Assembly: GCF_900626075.1 (NCBI RefSeq)
Contig: NZ_UYZY01000001.1
Location: 1,178,001 to 1,242,000, forward strand
DNA: 64,000 nucleotides
Origin: Clostridium transplantifaecale
GTDB lineage: Bacteria; Bacillota; Clostridia; Lachnospirales; Lachnospiraceae
Direction: 5' to 3'
Shown here: positions 1 through 8,917 of the stretch, piece by piece
How the letters are laid out: each line of letters starts with the position of its first letter
Numbering within the stretch: the first letter of the stretch is position 1
The notes under the pieces: generated by a model
What the model saw: only the letters and a program-made list of their open reading frames with translations
Database searches by the model: none
Told to the model about the DNA's origin: nothing
Position numbers and translations under genes: made by a program

Positions 1-37
1 GCGCAAGCAGAATAACCGCCATTATAGTAGGACTCAT
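1..37 (-). CDS. 5' end of a membrane permease, possibly SLC13-like (partial)
   Basis: Only the first 12 codons are in the window. On the minus strand a GAGGAGG site lies 8 bases before an ATG, and the peptide begins MSPTIMAVILLA, a hydrophobic start typical of a first membrane segment. Anion permeases of the SLC13/CitT type often begin this way, but 12 residues cannot settle the family. It lies 45 bases downstream of the MBL hydrolase gene and is probably co-transcribed with it. The next ATG upstream, at 43, is too close to the ribosome binding site. Confidence 0.45.
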   Translation of the reverse strand, partial: MSPTIMAVILLA

Positions 38-81
38 TTTCATTACCTCCTCAGTATATTTTCTCTTCTCCCCAACCCTTT

Positions 82-972
82 TTAACTGCCATAGTACCGG
101 CTCCATTGGCTTACCGCATTTTGTTTTTTTATCTCTTCCGGCGGCATATTCAGGAAATTGAGATATCCTGACTTCAGTTCCGTGAGGAAACGCCGCCATT
201 CCGCGGGATCAACAAAAGCCATTTCTTCCCCCTTTTTCTTTTTTTCGGCCTTCCTGTATGTATCATTGTGAAACGGATGGTTTCCCAGCATAATATCCAC
301 CGGTTCATTCCACACTTTTTCAATGGAAGAGAGGAAATCTTCACGCAGGGAAAGCGGTAATCCGGCTTTTTCGAGCCATTCCTCCGATACGGTTGAATAA
401 CCTGCGCCCCCGTATATTCCTACTTTATAATCTTTCCCCTCATGTCTCAGGTCCCAGAAATGGGACATAACCCCTTTTGAATGCCCGGGTGTCAGAACAC
501 ATCTGATTCTTGTATTTCCGAGCTCAATAATATCCCCGTCTTCCAGCTCTACATCGGGGGTGAAGCATTCATTAAAGGGTCCTAAATCCTCATTCATAGA
601 CGCCATCCGCCCGGGATTATCCCGCATATCCTCCGCATCCACACGGCTGATAAATGCCCTTGCCCCGGTCATATGCCGAAGAGCCTCAACCGCTCCGAAA
701 TGGTCGCTGTGCGCATGGGAAACAACAATATACTTCAAATCCTCCATCCTGAAATTCAAACGGCAGATATTATGAATCAGCCCCGGCAGTCCGGACGCAC
801 ATGGAGTGTCCAGAAGCAGGAGCCCGTCACCCGTGTCAATCAAATGCGATGAACACCATTGGTTTCCCACAAAATACAGGTTCCCCAGTATATTAAAGGG
901 GTCCCGGTCAATAAGATACGGCCTCCTCTTCGCCTCTTCCGGGGGCATCATGTTGCCAAATCGATTAAACAT
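82..972 (-). CDS. MBL-fold metallo-hydrolase
   Basis: A 296-residue metallo-beta-lactamase-fold protein. The zinc motif HAHSDH (about residues 86-91) is the HxHxDH signature, followed by a TPGHSKG segment (about 160) and a late NHPFH segment. The family covers lactonases, B3-like lactamases and thiol or nucleotide hydrolases, and the substrate cannot be read from the sequence. No signal peptide is visible, so it is probably cytosolic. The start chosen is ATG at 972, because GGAGAA lies 6 bases before it; an in-frame ATG 18 bases upstream would put the ribosome binding site inside the gene. It is divergent from a LysR gene, which may control it, and is followed by a permease start, so uptake and hydrolysis of one compound is a reasonable inference. 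Confidence 0.85.
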   Translation of the reverse strand: MFNRFGNMMPPEEAKRRPYLIDRDPFNILGNLYFVGNQWCSSHLIDTGDGLLLLDTPCASGLPGLIHNICRLNFRMEDLKYIVVSHAHSDHFGAVEALRHMTGARAFISRVDAEDMRDNPGRMASMNEDLGPFNECFTPDVELEDGDIIELGNTRIRCVLTPGHSKGVMSHFWDLRHEGKDYKVGIYGGAGYSTVSEEWLEKAGLPLSLREDFLSSIEKVWNEPVDIMLGNHPFHNDTYRKAEKKKKGEEMAFVDPAEWRRFLTELKSGYLNFLNMPPEEIKKQNAVSQWSRYYGS

Positions 973-999
973 AATTACTTCTCCTTCCACACCAATACA

Positions 1000-1029
1000 A
1001 TTGATTTTTGCGCAATAATCTTTTACAAT
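1000..1029 (+). promoter_or_regulatory. Predicted sigma-A promoter of the LysR gene
   Basis: TTGATT at 1000-1005 and TACAAT at 1024-1029, 18 bases apart, sit about 110 bases before the GTG start at 1137. The ATTGCGCAAT-like dyad in the spacer region could be a LysR site shared with the divergent hydrolase gene. Sequence match only. Confidence 0.45.
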
Positions 1030-1136
1030 TAAAACGTTATGATAATTATATAAATGTTAACCCGTATAAACAATTCGATCTCGCTCACAGCAGTATGACT
1101 TTCAGGAATACTCGCGTGACTTTATCAGGAGGCGCC

Positions 1137-2075
1137 GTGGAACTATATCAATTAAAATATTTTCTGGAACTGGTAAAAACCGAACATGTCTCTGCTGCCG
1201 CCGATTTTCTGAACATTTCCCAGTCGGCGCTCAGCAAAAATATAACTGCCCTTGAAAATGAACTGAATCTCCAATTATTTGATCGGACTAAAAACCGTCT
1301 CAAATTGAATCATAATGGCCTTATTTTCGCAAAATATGCCGAGGAGGCGCTCAATACACTAACTCTCGGCGTCAATACCGCCAGAAGTATTTCTTATGAG
1401 ACTTTGGGAATGATTCGTATCTACTGCTATGCATACGCGCCGATCATTACATCCTGCGCAAACGCATATTCTTCCCTTAACCCCCTGATTGACTTCGATA
1501 TCAGCCAGTCCAATATGCTGATAAACCAGAACCAAAGTGAGGATTTGGATTTTATCCTGTATTCCTCTTCCAATAACTATCCCATTGTGAATAAGGAACA
1601 GTTCTGGGTATCTCAGCCGCTTTTCCAGGAGAATATGGTATTAATCGCATCCGAAAACTGCAGAGAGTTTCCTTCCACGATAAAGAACGATGCAGAGTTT
1701 GTTGATTTGGCTTATTTTGACAATACGCCTTTTGTTGTCATGTCCCAGTCCGATTTGTTTTTCAGTGATATCACTTATTCGCTTTGTCAAAAAGCAGGAT
1801 TTATACCAAGAACCTTTTATCAGACAGACGATTTTCTCACAAAAATCAGTACCATCCGGCACGGTCTGGCGGTTTCCCTGATTCCGGAGTCCTGTCTTTC
1901 GGATGCCCGGGCCCTTTGCCCGGGTCTGAGACATTACAAATTGTCTGAACCAGGTAACTCACGGACCGTCTATCTGATGAGGCATCGTAAAGCCCTGATG
2001 ACGGAAGCCGCTATGGATTTCTGGAACTTTGTACTAGATTACTACCACCTGCCTGAGGATTCGTCTGTCGATTAG
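1137..2075 (+). CDS. LysR-family transcriptional regulator
   Basis: A 312-residue LysR-type regulator. The N-terminal winged helix-turn-helix is clear (ELYQLKYFLELVKTEHVSAA, then SQSALSKNITALENEL and LFDRTKNRLKL), followed by an effector-binding domain from about residue 90. The start is the GTG at 1137: AGGAGG lies 4 bases upstream, and the usual LysR N-terminus begins exactly here. A longer in-frame reading from 1008 adds 43 residues that do not belong to the family. The gene is divergent from the MBL hydrolase/permease pair, the usual arrangement for a LysR regulator and its target. The effector is unknown. Confidence 0.9.
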   Translation: MELYQLKYFLELVKTEHVSAAADFLNISQSALSKNITALENELNLQLFDRTKNRLKLNHNGLIFAKYAEEALNTLTLGVNTARSISYETLGMIRIYCYAYAPIITSCANAYSSLNPLIDFDISQSNMLINQNQSEDLDFILYSSSNNYPIVNKEQFWVSQPLFQENMVLIASENCREFPSTIKNDAEFVDLAYFDNTPFVVMSQSDLFFSDITYSLCQKAGFIPRTFYQTDDFLTKISTIRHGLAVSLIPESCLSDARALCPGLRHYKLSEPGNSRTVYLMRHRKALMTEAAMDFWNFVLDYYHLPEDSSVD

Positions 2076-2153
2076 TGGCGCTATCCTGCTGCCGGACAGT
2101 AATAATAGAAATCATATTTCGTAAAAGGAGCTGTAAAATAAGTCCCTAGCCAA

Positions 2154-2187
2154 AAAAATCGCTGAAGTCTCACGACCAGCGATTTTT
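2154..2187. terminator. Bidirectional intrinsic terminator between convergent genes
   Basis: AAAAATCGCTG (2154-2164) pairs with CAGCGATTTTT (2177-2187) around a 12-base loop. It has A- and T-tracts on both sides and lies between the LysR gene and the convergent sigma-54 activator. Confidence 0.85.
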
Positions 2188-2256
2188 CTGTTTGGAGAGT
2201 TTTATAACATCCCCTTCATATGTTGTCTGCTAAATGAAACAAAGAAATTTAAAAGC

Positions 2257-4218
2257 CTATTGCGCTTCTTCCTTAATCATATATTTCTTCATCTTTCTCC
2301 ACAGCGTCGTCCTGCTGATATGAAGCAGCTCCGCCGCTTTCGTACAATTCCCGTCCGTCTCATGCAGGGCGGCCTTAATCCGTTCCTTTTCCCTGTTTAC
2401 CCGGCCTCCTCCATCCGCCGTCCCGCTGCCAGCCGCAGTACATTTCGCAGCATCTGTGTTTTCCAAGCATACTGTCTCAGAAAACGAGGTCCCAAACAAG
2501 GCCATTTTCACATCTTCCTCAGAAATCTCGGTATCTGTCGCAAAGATGGCCGCCCTCTCAATAATATTGGACAGCTCCCGTATGTTTCCAAAATACCGGT
2601 GCGCTTTCAAAAGTGCCTGCGCGCCGGGAGCAATGCCGGTGATCTCTCTTCCGTGATTATCCCCGAATGTCCTGGCAAATTGCAGCGCGAGGGGCACAAT
2701 GTCCTCCTGCCTCTCTTCCAGAAGGGGAAGCTGCAGGGTCAGAACGCTTAGCCGATAGTACAGATCCTTTCGGAAATTGCCCTTTTTCATCTCCTCCAAC
2801 AGATTCTTATTCGTTGCCGAGATAATTCTGACATCTACGGGAATGACGGAACTGCCTCCCAGGCGGACAATCTCCCGCTCCTGGATGACCCGCAGCAGAC
2901 GCGACTGAAGAGTAACCGCCATCTCACCGATCTCATCCAAAAATATTGTGCCTTTATGCGCCATCTCAAAGATTCCGGCCTTTCCGCTGGGACTTGCGCC
3001 TGTAAAAGCCCCTTTTTCGTAACCAAACAATTCACTTTCCAAAAGGCTCTCCGGAAATGCGGCGCAGTTAACCGCTACAAAGGGCTGGTTTCTTCTACTG
3101 CTGGCATTATGAATGCTTTGGGCGAATAATTCCTTCCCGGTTCCCGAGTCGCCGCAGATCATCACTGTACTGTCCACTCCCGCATACATCATGGCCTGAT
3201 GCTTGGCTTTTACAATTCCCCCGCTCTTACCGATAATATTCTGAAGTGTATATTTCGCAGTATAGCCTTTTGTAGCGGAATGTCTGCGGATTTTATTCTC
3301 CACCGCCTGGATATCGTCGGAATCCTGAATATTGATGATAATTCCTTTGATGATGTTGTCGGCCACGATCGGGAGACTGCTGACAGCCAAATAATGGTTT
3401 CCGTATGTGACAAGATAATTATAAAACCGTTTTCCCTGCATCGTTCCCGCAATAATAGCCGGAAACGGGAACAGTTCCACACACTCCCTTCCCAGAACAT
3501 CTTCCTCGCGAAGGCCTCCTCCGAGTATTTTCAGCGCCACCTTATTCATGTTTGTAATAACGCCGCCCTTGTCCAGCGTCATCATTCCTTCGGAAGAGTT
3601 ATCAAGCAGCATGCTGATCGTACGATAGCGGACCTCCTGGGCAAGCAAAAGCTTTAAAAGCCGCTGTGCGTCGTAAATCGCTTCTAATACAACATCCTCG
3701 TTGCAACCAAACAGCACACAGGGAATCCCCTTCTCGGCAGCCAGCTTCCGTATTGTCACGCCTCCGACGATGGCGCTGATTCCTTTCTTCTTTAAACTGG
3801 CGATTTCCTCCCGCGCTTCCTTAATGTCCGCAACCTGTATGACGACTGTCTTTACCTTCCAGTAATAATATTCCTTTTTAGCCGATTCAAGCATCACCTC
3901 GGAGAAAACGATCATCGCAATCTGTTCTCCGTAACGGGATGCTTCCTCGATAGCCGAAGCAAAATCCGAGAATGCAAACCGCACGGCTACCATGGGGATA
4001 GCCACCTTCTTCTGGATGCGGTTCCACACGCCGCCTCTGGAAATAATGATTTTGGCTCCCCGATTCACTTCCGAAGCCGCAACCTCCTCTACCTCTAATA
4101 ATTCCGCCAGTATAACCCGGCAGTCTAATTGCCTTTCCTCCACCAGTCTTTTTGAAAGCTCATAGGCAATGGGATTCGTCCATATCATTGATATCTGGGA
4201 ATTGCTGTTCCTGTCCAT
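2257..4218 (-). CDS. Sigma-54-dependent activator, PrpR type
   Basis: A 653-residue enhancer-binding protein. The N-terminal ~190 residues look like a PrpR_N sensor domain. A PAS-like region follows (about 195-310, with LLDNSSEGMMTLDKGG). The AAA+ domain (about 330-560) has Walker A GDSGTGKE, the sigma-54-contact loop GAFTGA and Walker B ILDEIGE-type sequence (FLDEIGEMAV). A Fis-type helix-turn-helix ends the protein (NCTKAAELLHISRTTLWRKM). The GAFTGA loop shows it is a true sigma-54 activator. PrpR of enterobacteria responds to the tricarboxylate 2-methylcitrate, so a small carboxylate ligand is plausible here. The start is ATG 4218, with GAGGAG 5 bases upstream; the longer reading from 4248 has no such site. 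The best target in the window is the -24/-12 promoter at 16488-16502. Confidence 0.92.
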   Translation of the reverse strand: MDRNSNSQISMIWTNPIAYELSKRLVEERQLDCRVILAELLEVEEVAASEVNRGAKIIISRGGVWNRIQKKVAIPMVAVRFAFSDFASAIEEASRYGEQIAMIVFSEVMLESAKKEYYYWKVKTVVIQVADIKEAREEIASLKKKGISAIVGGVTIRKLAAEKGIPCVLFGCNEDVVLEAIYDAQRLLKLLLAQEVRYRTISMLLDNSSEGMMTLDKGGVITNMNKVALKILGGGLREEDVLGRECVELFPFPAIIAGTMQGKRFYNYLVTYGNHYLAVSSLPIVADNIIKGIIINIQDSDDIQAVENKIRRHSATKGYTAKYTLQNIIGKSGGIVKAKHQAMMYAGVDSTVMICGDSGTGKELFAQSIHNASSRRNQPFVAVNCAAFPESLLESELFGYEKGAFTGASPSGKAGIFEMAHKGTIFLDEIGEMAVTLQSRLLRVIQEREIVRLGGSSVIPVDVRIISATNKNLLEEMKKGNFRKDLYYRLSVLTLQLPLLEERQEDIVPLALQFARTFGDNHGREITGIAPGAQALLKAHRYFGNIRELSNIIERAAIFATDTEISEEDVKMALFGTSFSETVCLENTDAAKCTAAGSGTADGGGRVNREKERIKAALHETDGNCTKAAELLHISRTTLWRKMKKYMIKEEAQ

Positions 4219-4251
4219 TCTTCTCCTCTTCTGTACGCAGTCTCTCACACC

Positions 4252-4309
4252 GGCCTAACCCGTTAAGATTAGTATAACATCCGTCCGGGGTTCCGGCAAC
4301 GGGTTGGCC
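4252..4309 (-). promoter_or_regulatory. Promoter of the sigma-54 activator with flanking dyad
   Basis: On the minus strand TTGCCG (4294-4299) and TATACT (4271-4276) are 17 bases apart. AACCCGTT at 4257-4264 and AACGGGTT at 4298-4305 form an inverted repeat bracketing the promoter, extended on each side by GGCC. This looks like an autoregulatory or repressor operator. It is inferred from sequence alone. Confidence 0.55.
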
Positions 4310-4391
4310 TTTCTACGGGCATGAGGATATACAAAAGCTGATGGCAGAACAGAACGCTGATGGCAGCATAAATAAGAGGAAGCTATCCGTC

Positions 4392-5648
4392 CTAAAACAG
4401 CGGCTTACCGTCCATCGCCCCGGCTTCATGGGAAAGCCCCAGCAGTTTCATCATCGTCGGCGCCTCGTCAATCAGCCGCGCGCCCTCGAAAGTCCCCTCG
4501 GGAACCCCCGCTCCGCGGACGATAAAGCAGGGCTTATCGCCTCTTGTGGGCAGATGGCCGTGAGTCGCCACCGAGTATTTATAATCGGAACTGTCCGTCC
4601 CTGCAAATAAGTCACCGCGGGAGGCATTGCCGAAAGCGTAGTTCGGCGCAGCTTCAATCATGTAGGAAAAATCTCCGTCAAGATGGTACTTTTCTTTTAA
4701 TTCCTCTTTTTTAAAAATTTCCTGCACATATCCCAAATCCTTTAAATCATTCAGAAGACGAAGCACGGTTTCCTCTGTTTCCTGTTTCCTGATATAGACC
4801 TGGGCGCTGATTCCGCAGGACTGAATATATGCATCCCATTCCTTCACATTACCTGCTGCATCAGTTTTTATAATGCCTTCCCGCTCCAGAAGCACATTAG
4901 GGCATATATTATAGTCCACCTGGAGATGCCCGTGATCTCCCAGGATAATAAATGCCGTATCCTCAAACAGTCCTTCCTCTTTTAACGCCTCTATGATCTG
5001 TCTGATCCAGCCGTCGTGGAGACGGAGCGCCTCCTGGATTTCCGGAGCATGAAGTCCGTGCACATGGCGGGTATGATCCAGATGTGACTGATGCATAAAA
5101 AGCACATCGGGTTTATAGCGGTGTATAATGTCAACCGCACACTGCACCTGAAAGCTGTCAAACCGGGGATTTTCTTTCCAGTTCATCATATGACAGTTTT
5201 TTTCATAAATTTCTTTCATGGGCGGCGAACTGTTTGGAAGAAGCGCCTCCCGCATATCCGCTTTATGCTCATACGTCCACATTTCCGGAATCACATAGTC
5301 AATGGGAGCCCCGGCTGTAACCGGCCATTGCACCGATGCCGTGGTCAGGTTGTTCTCTTTTGCGTAATCAAAGATTGTTTTTACCGTTAAATCCCGGTAA
5401 TTCCAATACCATTCACGGTTATTTGTCCCGGGATCCAGTTTTTCATTGTGACAGATTCCGTGGCGTTCCGGCCAGCAGCCGGACATTATCGTTGCATGGC
5501 ACGGATAAGTCAGTGTGGGATATACACAATCAATATTTTTATAGATGGCCGCATGCTCCATTATGGTTCTGAATCCCTGCATTTTGGCCACGTCTTCTAA
5601 GTCTGTCGTAAATAAAGCGTCAACACACATCACTACCAGTCTTGGCAT
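4392..5648 (-). CDS. Alkaline-phosphatase-superfamily phosphodiesterase/nucleotide pyrophosphatase
   Basis: A 418-residue type I phosphodiesterase (nucleotide pyrophosphatase/ectonucleotidase-like). The metal and nucleophile region is CVDAL near the start followed by YPTLTYPCHATIMSG, where the Thr before YP is the usual nucleophile. The later ILGDHGH and THGHLP segments supply the second metal set. It has no signal peptide, so it is probably cytosolic. It is the last gene of a leftward operon with a Ugp-like ABC importer. The sensible job is cleaving an imported phosphodiester, such as a glycerophosphodiester or nucleotide-linked sugar. The exact substrate is not readable. Confidence 0.85.
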   Translation of the reverse strand: MPRLVVMCVDALFTTDLEDVAKMQGFRTIMEHAAIYKNIDCVYPTLTYPCHATIMSGCWPERHGICHNEKLDPGTNNREWYWNYRDLTVKTIFDYAKENNLTTASVQWPVTAGAPIDYVIPEMWTYEHKADMREALLPNSSPPMKEIYEKNCHMMNWKENPRFDSFQVQCAVDIIHRYKPDVLFMHQSHLDHTRHVHGLHAPEIQEALRLHDGWIRQIIEALKEEGLFEDTAFIILGDHGHLQVDYNICPNVLLEREGIIKTDAAGNVKEWDAYIQSCGISAQVYIRKQETEETVLRLLNDLKDLGYVQEIFKKEELKEKYHLDGDFSYMIEAAPNYAFGNASRGDLFAGTDSSDYKYSVATHGHLPTRGDKPCFIVRGAGVPEGTFEGARLIDEAPTMMKLLGLSHEAGAMDGKPLF

Positions 5649-5716
5649 TATCGCACTCTCCTTGCTGTCTGCTTATTTGTCTCGGTTTTCATTTTAATGT
5701 GCCTGTACGTTCCCTA

Positions 5717-7027
5717 TCACTTCAGCAGGGAATCACAGGCGGATGCACACTCATTGAGCGCTGTCCGTATATCCACATCCGTTGTCATGATTTTATCTAT
5801 GGCATCCTGATATGTCTTAGTCATTTCAGAATAGGCCTGTGCCATCGGACGCCCGCTTCCGTATTGGAGCTGTTCAAGGGCTACCCTGTACTGAGGCGTT
5901 TCCTCATATAATTCTACCAGCCGCTCATCGCTGCCGATACTCTGTCTTGTCGGAAGGTATCCTGTCTTAATATGATTTTTCACCGCGCTGTCTTTGCTTG
6001 TCATAAAGTTAATCAGCAATGCGGCCGCCTCCTTCTCTTTTCCCTCCAAACGGCTGGTCATAACCAGATTGCAGCCTCCCGTGGGAACTTTATTCTGAGT
6101 GTTTTTCGGGATAAAAGCGGTGCCGATCTCATATCCGTTATCTGAGGCCAGCTGGAGGTTGTTGGACAGATTGGCCGTGGATGTTACCCACATCGCCACT
6201 TTCTGGTTGACCTCATCTGTAGTCAGCGCATCCTTGCCGCTGTAATATTTAAAATTATTATCTGTAATCCCTTCTTTGAAATACTGCGCCATCTCCACAC
6301 CCGGCTGGGAATTAAATGTGGCCTGCGTCCAGTCCTTATTCACCGTATCACCGCTGTTGCTGCGCAGAAACGCCTCAAATATCCAGATATCCGAGATGAA
6401 TCCGTATCCGCTTACTCCAATATCGGCCAGCTGCCCGGACATAGCGGCAAGTTCCTCCCAGTCGGACGGACCTTTTTCCGGATCCAGACCTGCCTTTTCA
6501 AAAAGCGTTTTATTATAATACAGCACAGGCGTGCTTCTCAGATAAGGAACTCCATAGAGTGCTCCATCCACATAGCAGTTTTCCATCAGGCCCGGATAGA
6601 AATCATCCACGTCCTCCTTTGCCACCATATCCTGGATCGGCTGAATAATTCCTCCGTCTGCAAATGACTTAATGCTGGCAATCTCCATGACGCAGACATC
6701 CGGTTCTTCGTTGGCTACAAACGCACTTTTCAGTTTGGAATGTAAATCATCGTAAGTTCCCTGATATTCGGCAGTGACCTGGATGCCGTTTTCTTTTCCT
6801 ACCGTATCGTTAAATTCCTGAATACGCTCCACATTATTTTCTGCAATCTTATCCTGCCAGGAATACCAGTAGGTCAGCTGAATCGGATTGGAACCGTCCT
6901 CCGACACGGCTCCCGTAGAACCGGCTGCCGTAGATACATTGCCGGACGTATTGCCCGAACAGCCTGACAGACAGGCAGATACAGCCGTCAGAGCGGCCAA
7001 AATACAGGTTGCAGTTTTCTTTTTCAT
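5717..7027 (-). CDS. ABC transporter substrate-binding lipoprotein (family 1, UgpB-like)
   Basis: A 436-residue extracellular binding protein of the sugar/glycerol-phosphate family 1. The N-terminus MKKKTATCILAALTAVSACLSGC is a lipoprotein signal ending in the lipobox LSGC, so the protein is membrane-anchored outside the cell. The mature part has typical SBP_bac_1 features, including YNKTLFEKAGLDP and PYLRSTPVLYYN. The start is ATG 7027, which has AAGGAG upstream and gives a correct signal peptide; a reading from 7078 would spoil it. It lies between the phosphodiesterase and the two permeases in one operon. The ligand is unknown. Glycerol-phosphate-type or oligosaccharide ligands are both possible. 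Confidence 0.9.
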   Translation of the reverse strand: MKKKTATCILAALTAVSACLSGCSGNTSGNVSTAAGSTGAVSEDGSNPIQLTYWYSWQDKIAENNVERIQEFNDTVGKENGIQVTAEYQGTYDDLHSKLKSAFVANEEPDVCVMEIASIKSFADGGIIQPIQDMVAKEDVDDFYPGLMENCYVDGALYGVPYLRSTPVLYYNKTLFEKAGLDPEKGPSDWEELAAMSGQLADIGVSGYGFISDIWIFEAFLRSNSGDTVNKDWTQATFNSQPGVEMAQYFKEGITDNNFKYYSGKDALTTDEVNQKVAMWVTSTANLSNNLQLASDNGYEIGTAFIPKNTQNKVPTGGCNLVMTSRLEGKEKEAAALLINFMTSKDSAVKNHIKTGYLPTRQSIGSDERLVELYEETPQYRVALEQLQYGSGRPMAQAYSEMTKTYQDAIDKIMTTDVDIRTALNECASACDSLLK

Positions 7028-7114
7028 GTTGTTTGTTCTCCTTTTTGTCATAAAAAATTGATGTCTCTCTATTCTCATATCCCGGACAGAGGCTGCAGAA
7101 TGGATCCGCTTTTG

Positions 7115-8035
7115 CTATTTGTCTCCAAGATAGGTGAATGCCTTGATAATCTGTTTGTGCGCCAGCAGATATACGATAATAATCGGTATTGTCAGCATCA
7201 CATTGCTTGCCATCAGGATATTGTAATTAATGCCGCTCTCTATGTTGCGCAGAGACGCCACTCCAACCGGCAGGGTCCTGACCGTATCATTGGTTGTCAT
7301 AACAAGCGGCCAGAAATAATCATTCCATGTATTAATAAACGTCAGCAGCGCCATGGTAACCAGGGTCGGCCTGGCCATTGGCAGAAACAGGCGGAGCACG
7401 ATTTTCCCCTCACCCGCCCGATCCAGGCGGGCCGCCTCAATCAGCTCTTTCGGCATCTGGTTGAAGGTCTGCCGAAGCATAAAAATACCAAACGCACTGG
7501 TGCCAAACGGAAGTATCAGGGACATATAGCTGTTAATCAGACCCGCTTTTGAAAACAGAATAAAAAGCGGCAGGAAAATCAACTGTGCAGGCACCATCAT
7601 CGTTGCCAGGGTAAGGCCGAACAGAAATGATTTACCTTTAAAGCGGTATTGTGAAAAGGCATAAGCCGCCGGAATCACCGTGAGCATCTGCAATACTAAA
7701 ACCGCGGCCGTAACAACACAGGAATTCACAAGAAACCGTACAAAAGGAAATGCGGTAAAAGCCGCCGCATAATTTGAAAACTGGAATTGTTTCGGAAGCA
7801 GGGACGGCGGAAACACCATGGTCTCTCCAAGGGATTTAAAGGATGTTATTATCATCCAGAAAAAAGGAAAGAAAAAAATCAGCAGCAGAACTGCACTCAC
7901 CAGAATTCTGACCGTCATTCCAAGCCTTCGGACCGCCTGCCTGCGCCCTGCCGCCCTCCATTCTTTTTCCCCGGAGTTTCCGGAGCTGCCTTCCGAAACC
8001 GGCAGGACAAACGTTTTTTTATTTACTGCATCCAT
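7115..8035 (-). CDS. ABC transporter permease, MalG/UgpE type
   Basis: A 306-residue inner-membrane permease with about six membrane segments after a ~40-residue cytosolic tail. The EAA loop that docks the ATPase is visible as EAARLDRAGEGKIVLRLFLP near residue 200. The protein belongs to the carbohydrate uptake CUT1 group. A GAAGGAG site lies 7 bases before the ATG. It is the third gene of the importer operon and pairs with the permease encoded just upstream. Confidence 0.92.
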   Translation of the reverse strand: MDAVNKKTFVLPVSEGSSGNSGEKEWRAAGRRQAVRRLGMTVRILVSAVLLLIFFFPFFWMIITSFKSLGETMVFPPSLLPKQFQFSNYAAAFTAFPFVRFLVNSCVVTAAVLVLQMLTVIPAAYAFSQYRFKGKSFLFGLTLATMMVPAQLIFLPLFILFSKAGLINSYMSLILPFGTSAFGIFMLRQTFNQMPKELIEAARLDRAGEGKIVLRLFLPMARPTLVTMALLTFINTWNDYFWPLVMTTNDTVRTLPVGVASLRNIESGINYNILMASNVMLTIPIIIVYLLAHKQIIKAFTYLGDK

Positions 8036-8053
8036 ATCTGTCTCCTTCTAAAA

Positions 8054-8917
8054 TTATTGATAATGAACCCGTTTTGACAGCACCGCAAAGTACAGTATTG
8101 TAAATAAGAGCACGATGAAAAATAAAACCACTCCGATTGCCGCCGCATAACCCACCTTATAAAACTTAAATCCGTATTCGTAAAGGGAAAATACAAGTGT
8201 GTTGGTAGAATTCTGCGGTCCTCCCTGAGTAATAATCTGAATGGTTTCAAACACCTTAAACGCTGCTATTACATCCACAAGAGCTAAAAAAAACAACGTC
8301 GGAGATATCATAGGAAATGTAATGCGGCTGAAGGTCCTGAAAGCTCCCGCCCGGTCCAGCTTTGCAGCCTCATATAAATGAGGCGGAATTCCCTGCAGGG
8401 CCGCAACAAGAATAAGTGCATTATAACCGACGCTTTTCCACACGTTAATGATAATCAGCGACAGCAGTGCAAACCTGGGACTCCCCAGCCAGTCAACAGG
8501 CGGTATATGAAACACGGCCAGCAGCGCATTCAGAAATCCGAAATCATTGTTCATCAGCCACATCCATAAAAGTGCAATGGAAGCCAGCGACACAATATAT
8601 GGTGAAAATGCCACACTCTGCAGAAGCAGATTCATCTTTGTTTTCTTTGACAGAAAGACCGCAAGCAGCAGACCGAAGCCAACTCCGAACCCTACTGTAC
8701 AGACTACATAGATGACTGTATTGAGCAATGTCTGAAAAAACTGTCTGTCCGTTGCCAGCTTTGCAAAGTTTCTCAATCCCACAAACTTCTTGAATGGTGA
8801 AATCATATCCCATTCATAAAGACTCAGCCCAATCATATTAAAAATGGGATAAATACAGAAAATACATAATAGAAGAATAGCCGGTGCAATCAGAAAATAT
8901 GGTTTTGCCGCTTTCAT
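8054..8917 (-). CDS. ABC transporter permease, MalF/UgpA type
   Basis: A 287-residue CUT1 permease, six membrane segments, with the ATPase-docking loop YEAAKLDRAGAFRTFSRITFP around residue 190. Its ATG overlaps the stop of the ATPase gene by 4 bases (8914-8917), which indicates translational coupling. It forms the membrane channel together with the MalG/UgpE-type partner encoded 18 bases downstream. Confidence 0.92.
   Translation of the reverse strand: MKAAKPYFLIAPAILLLCIFCIYPIFNMIGLSLYEWDMISPFKKFVGLRNFAKLATDRQFFQTLLNTVIYVVCTVGFGVGFGLLLAVFLSKKTKMNLLLQSVAFSPYIVSLASIALLWMWLMNNDFGFLNALLAVFHIPPVDWLGSPRFALLSLIIINVWKSVGYNALILVAALQGIPPHLYEAAKLDRAGAFRTFSRITFPMISPTLFFLALVDVIAAFKVFETIQIITQGGPQNSTNTLVFSLYEYGFKFYKVGYAAAIGVVLFFIVLLFTILYFAVLSKRVHYQ

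Noticed and set aside
4336..4371. Direct repeat GCTGATGGCAG occurring twice
   Set aside because: It is short, with only two copies and no symmetry, so it could be chance.
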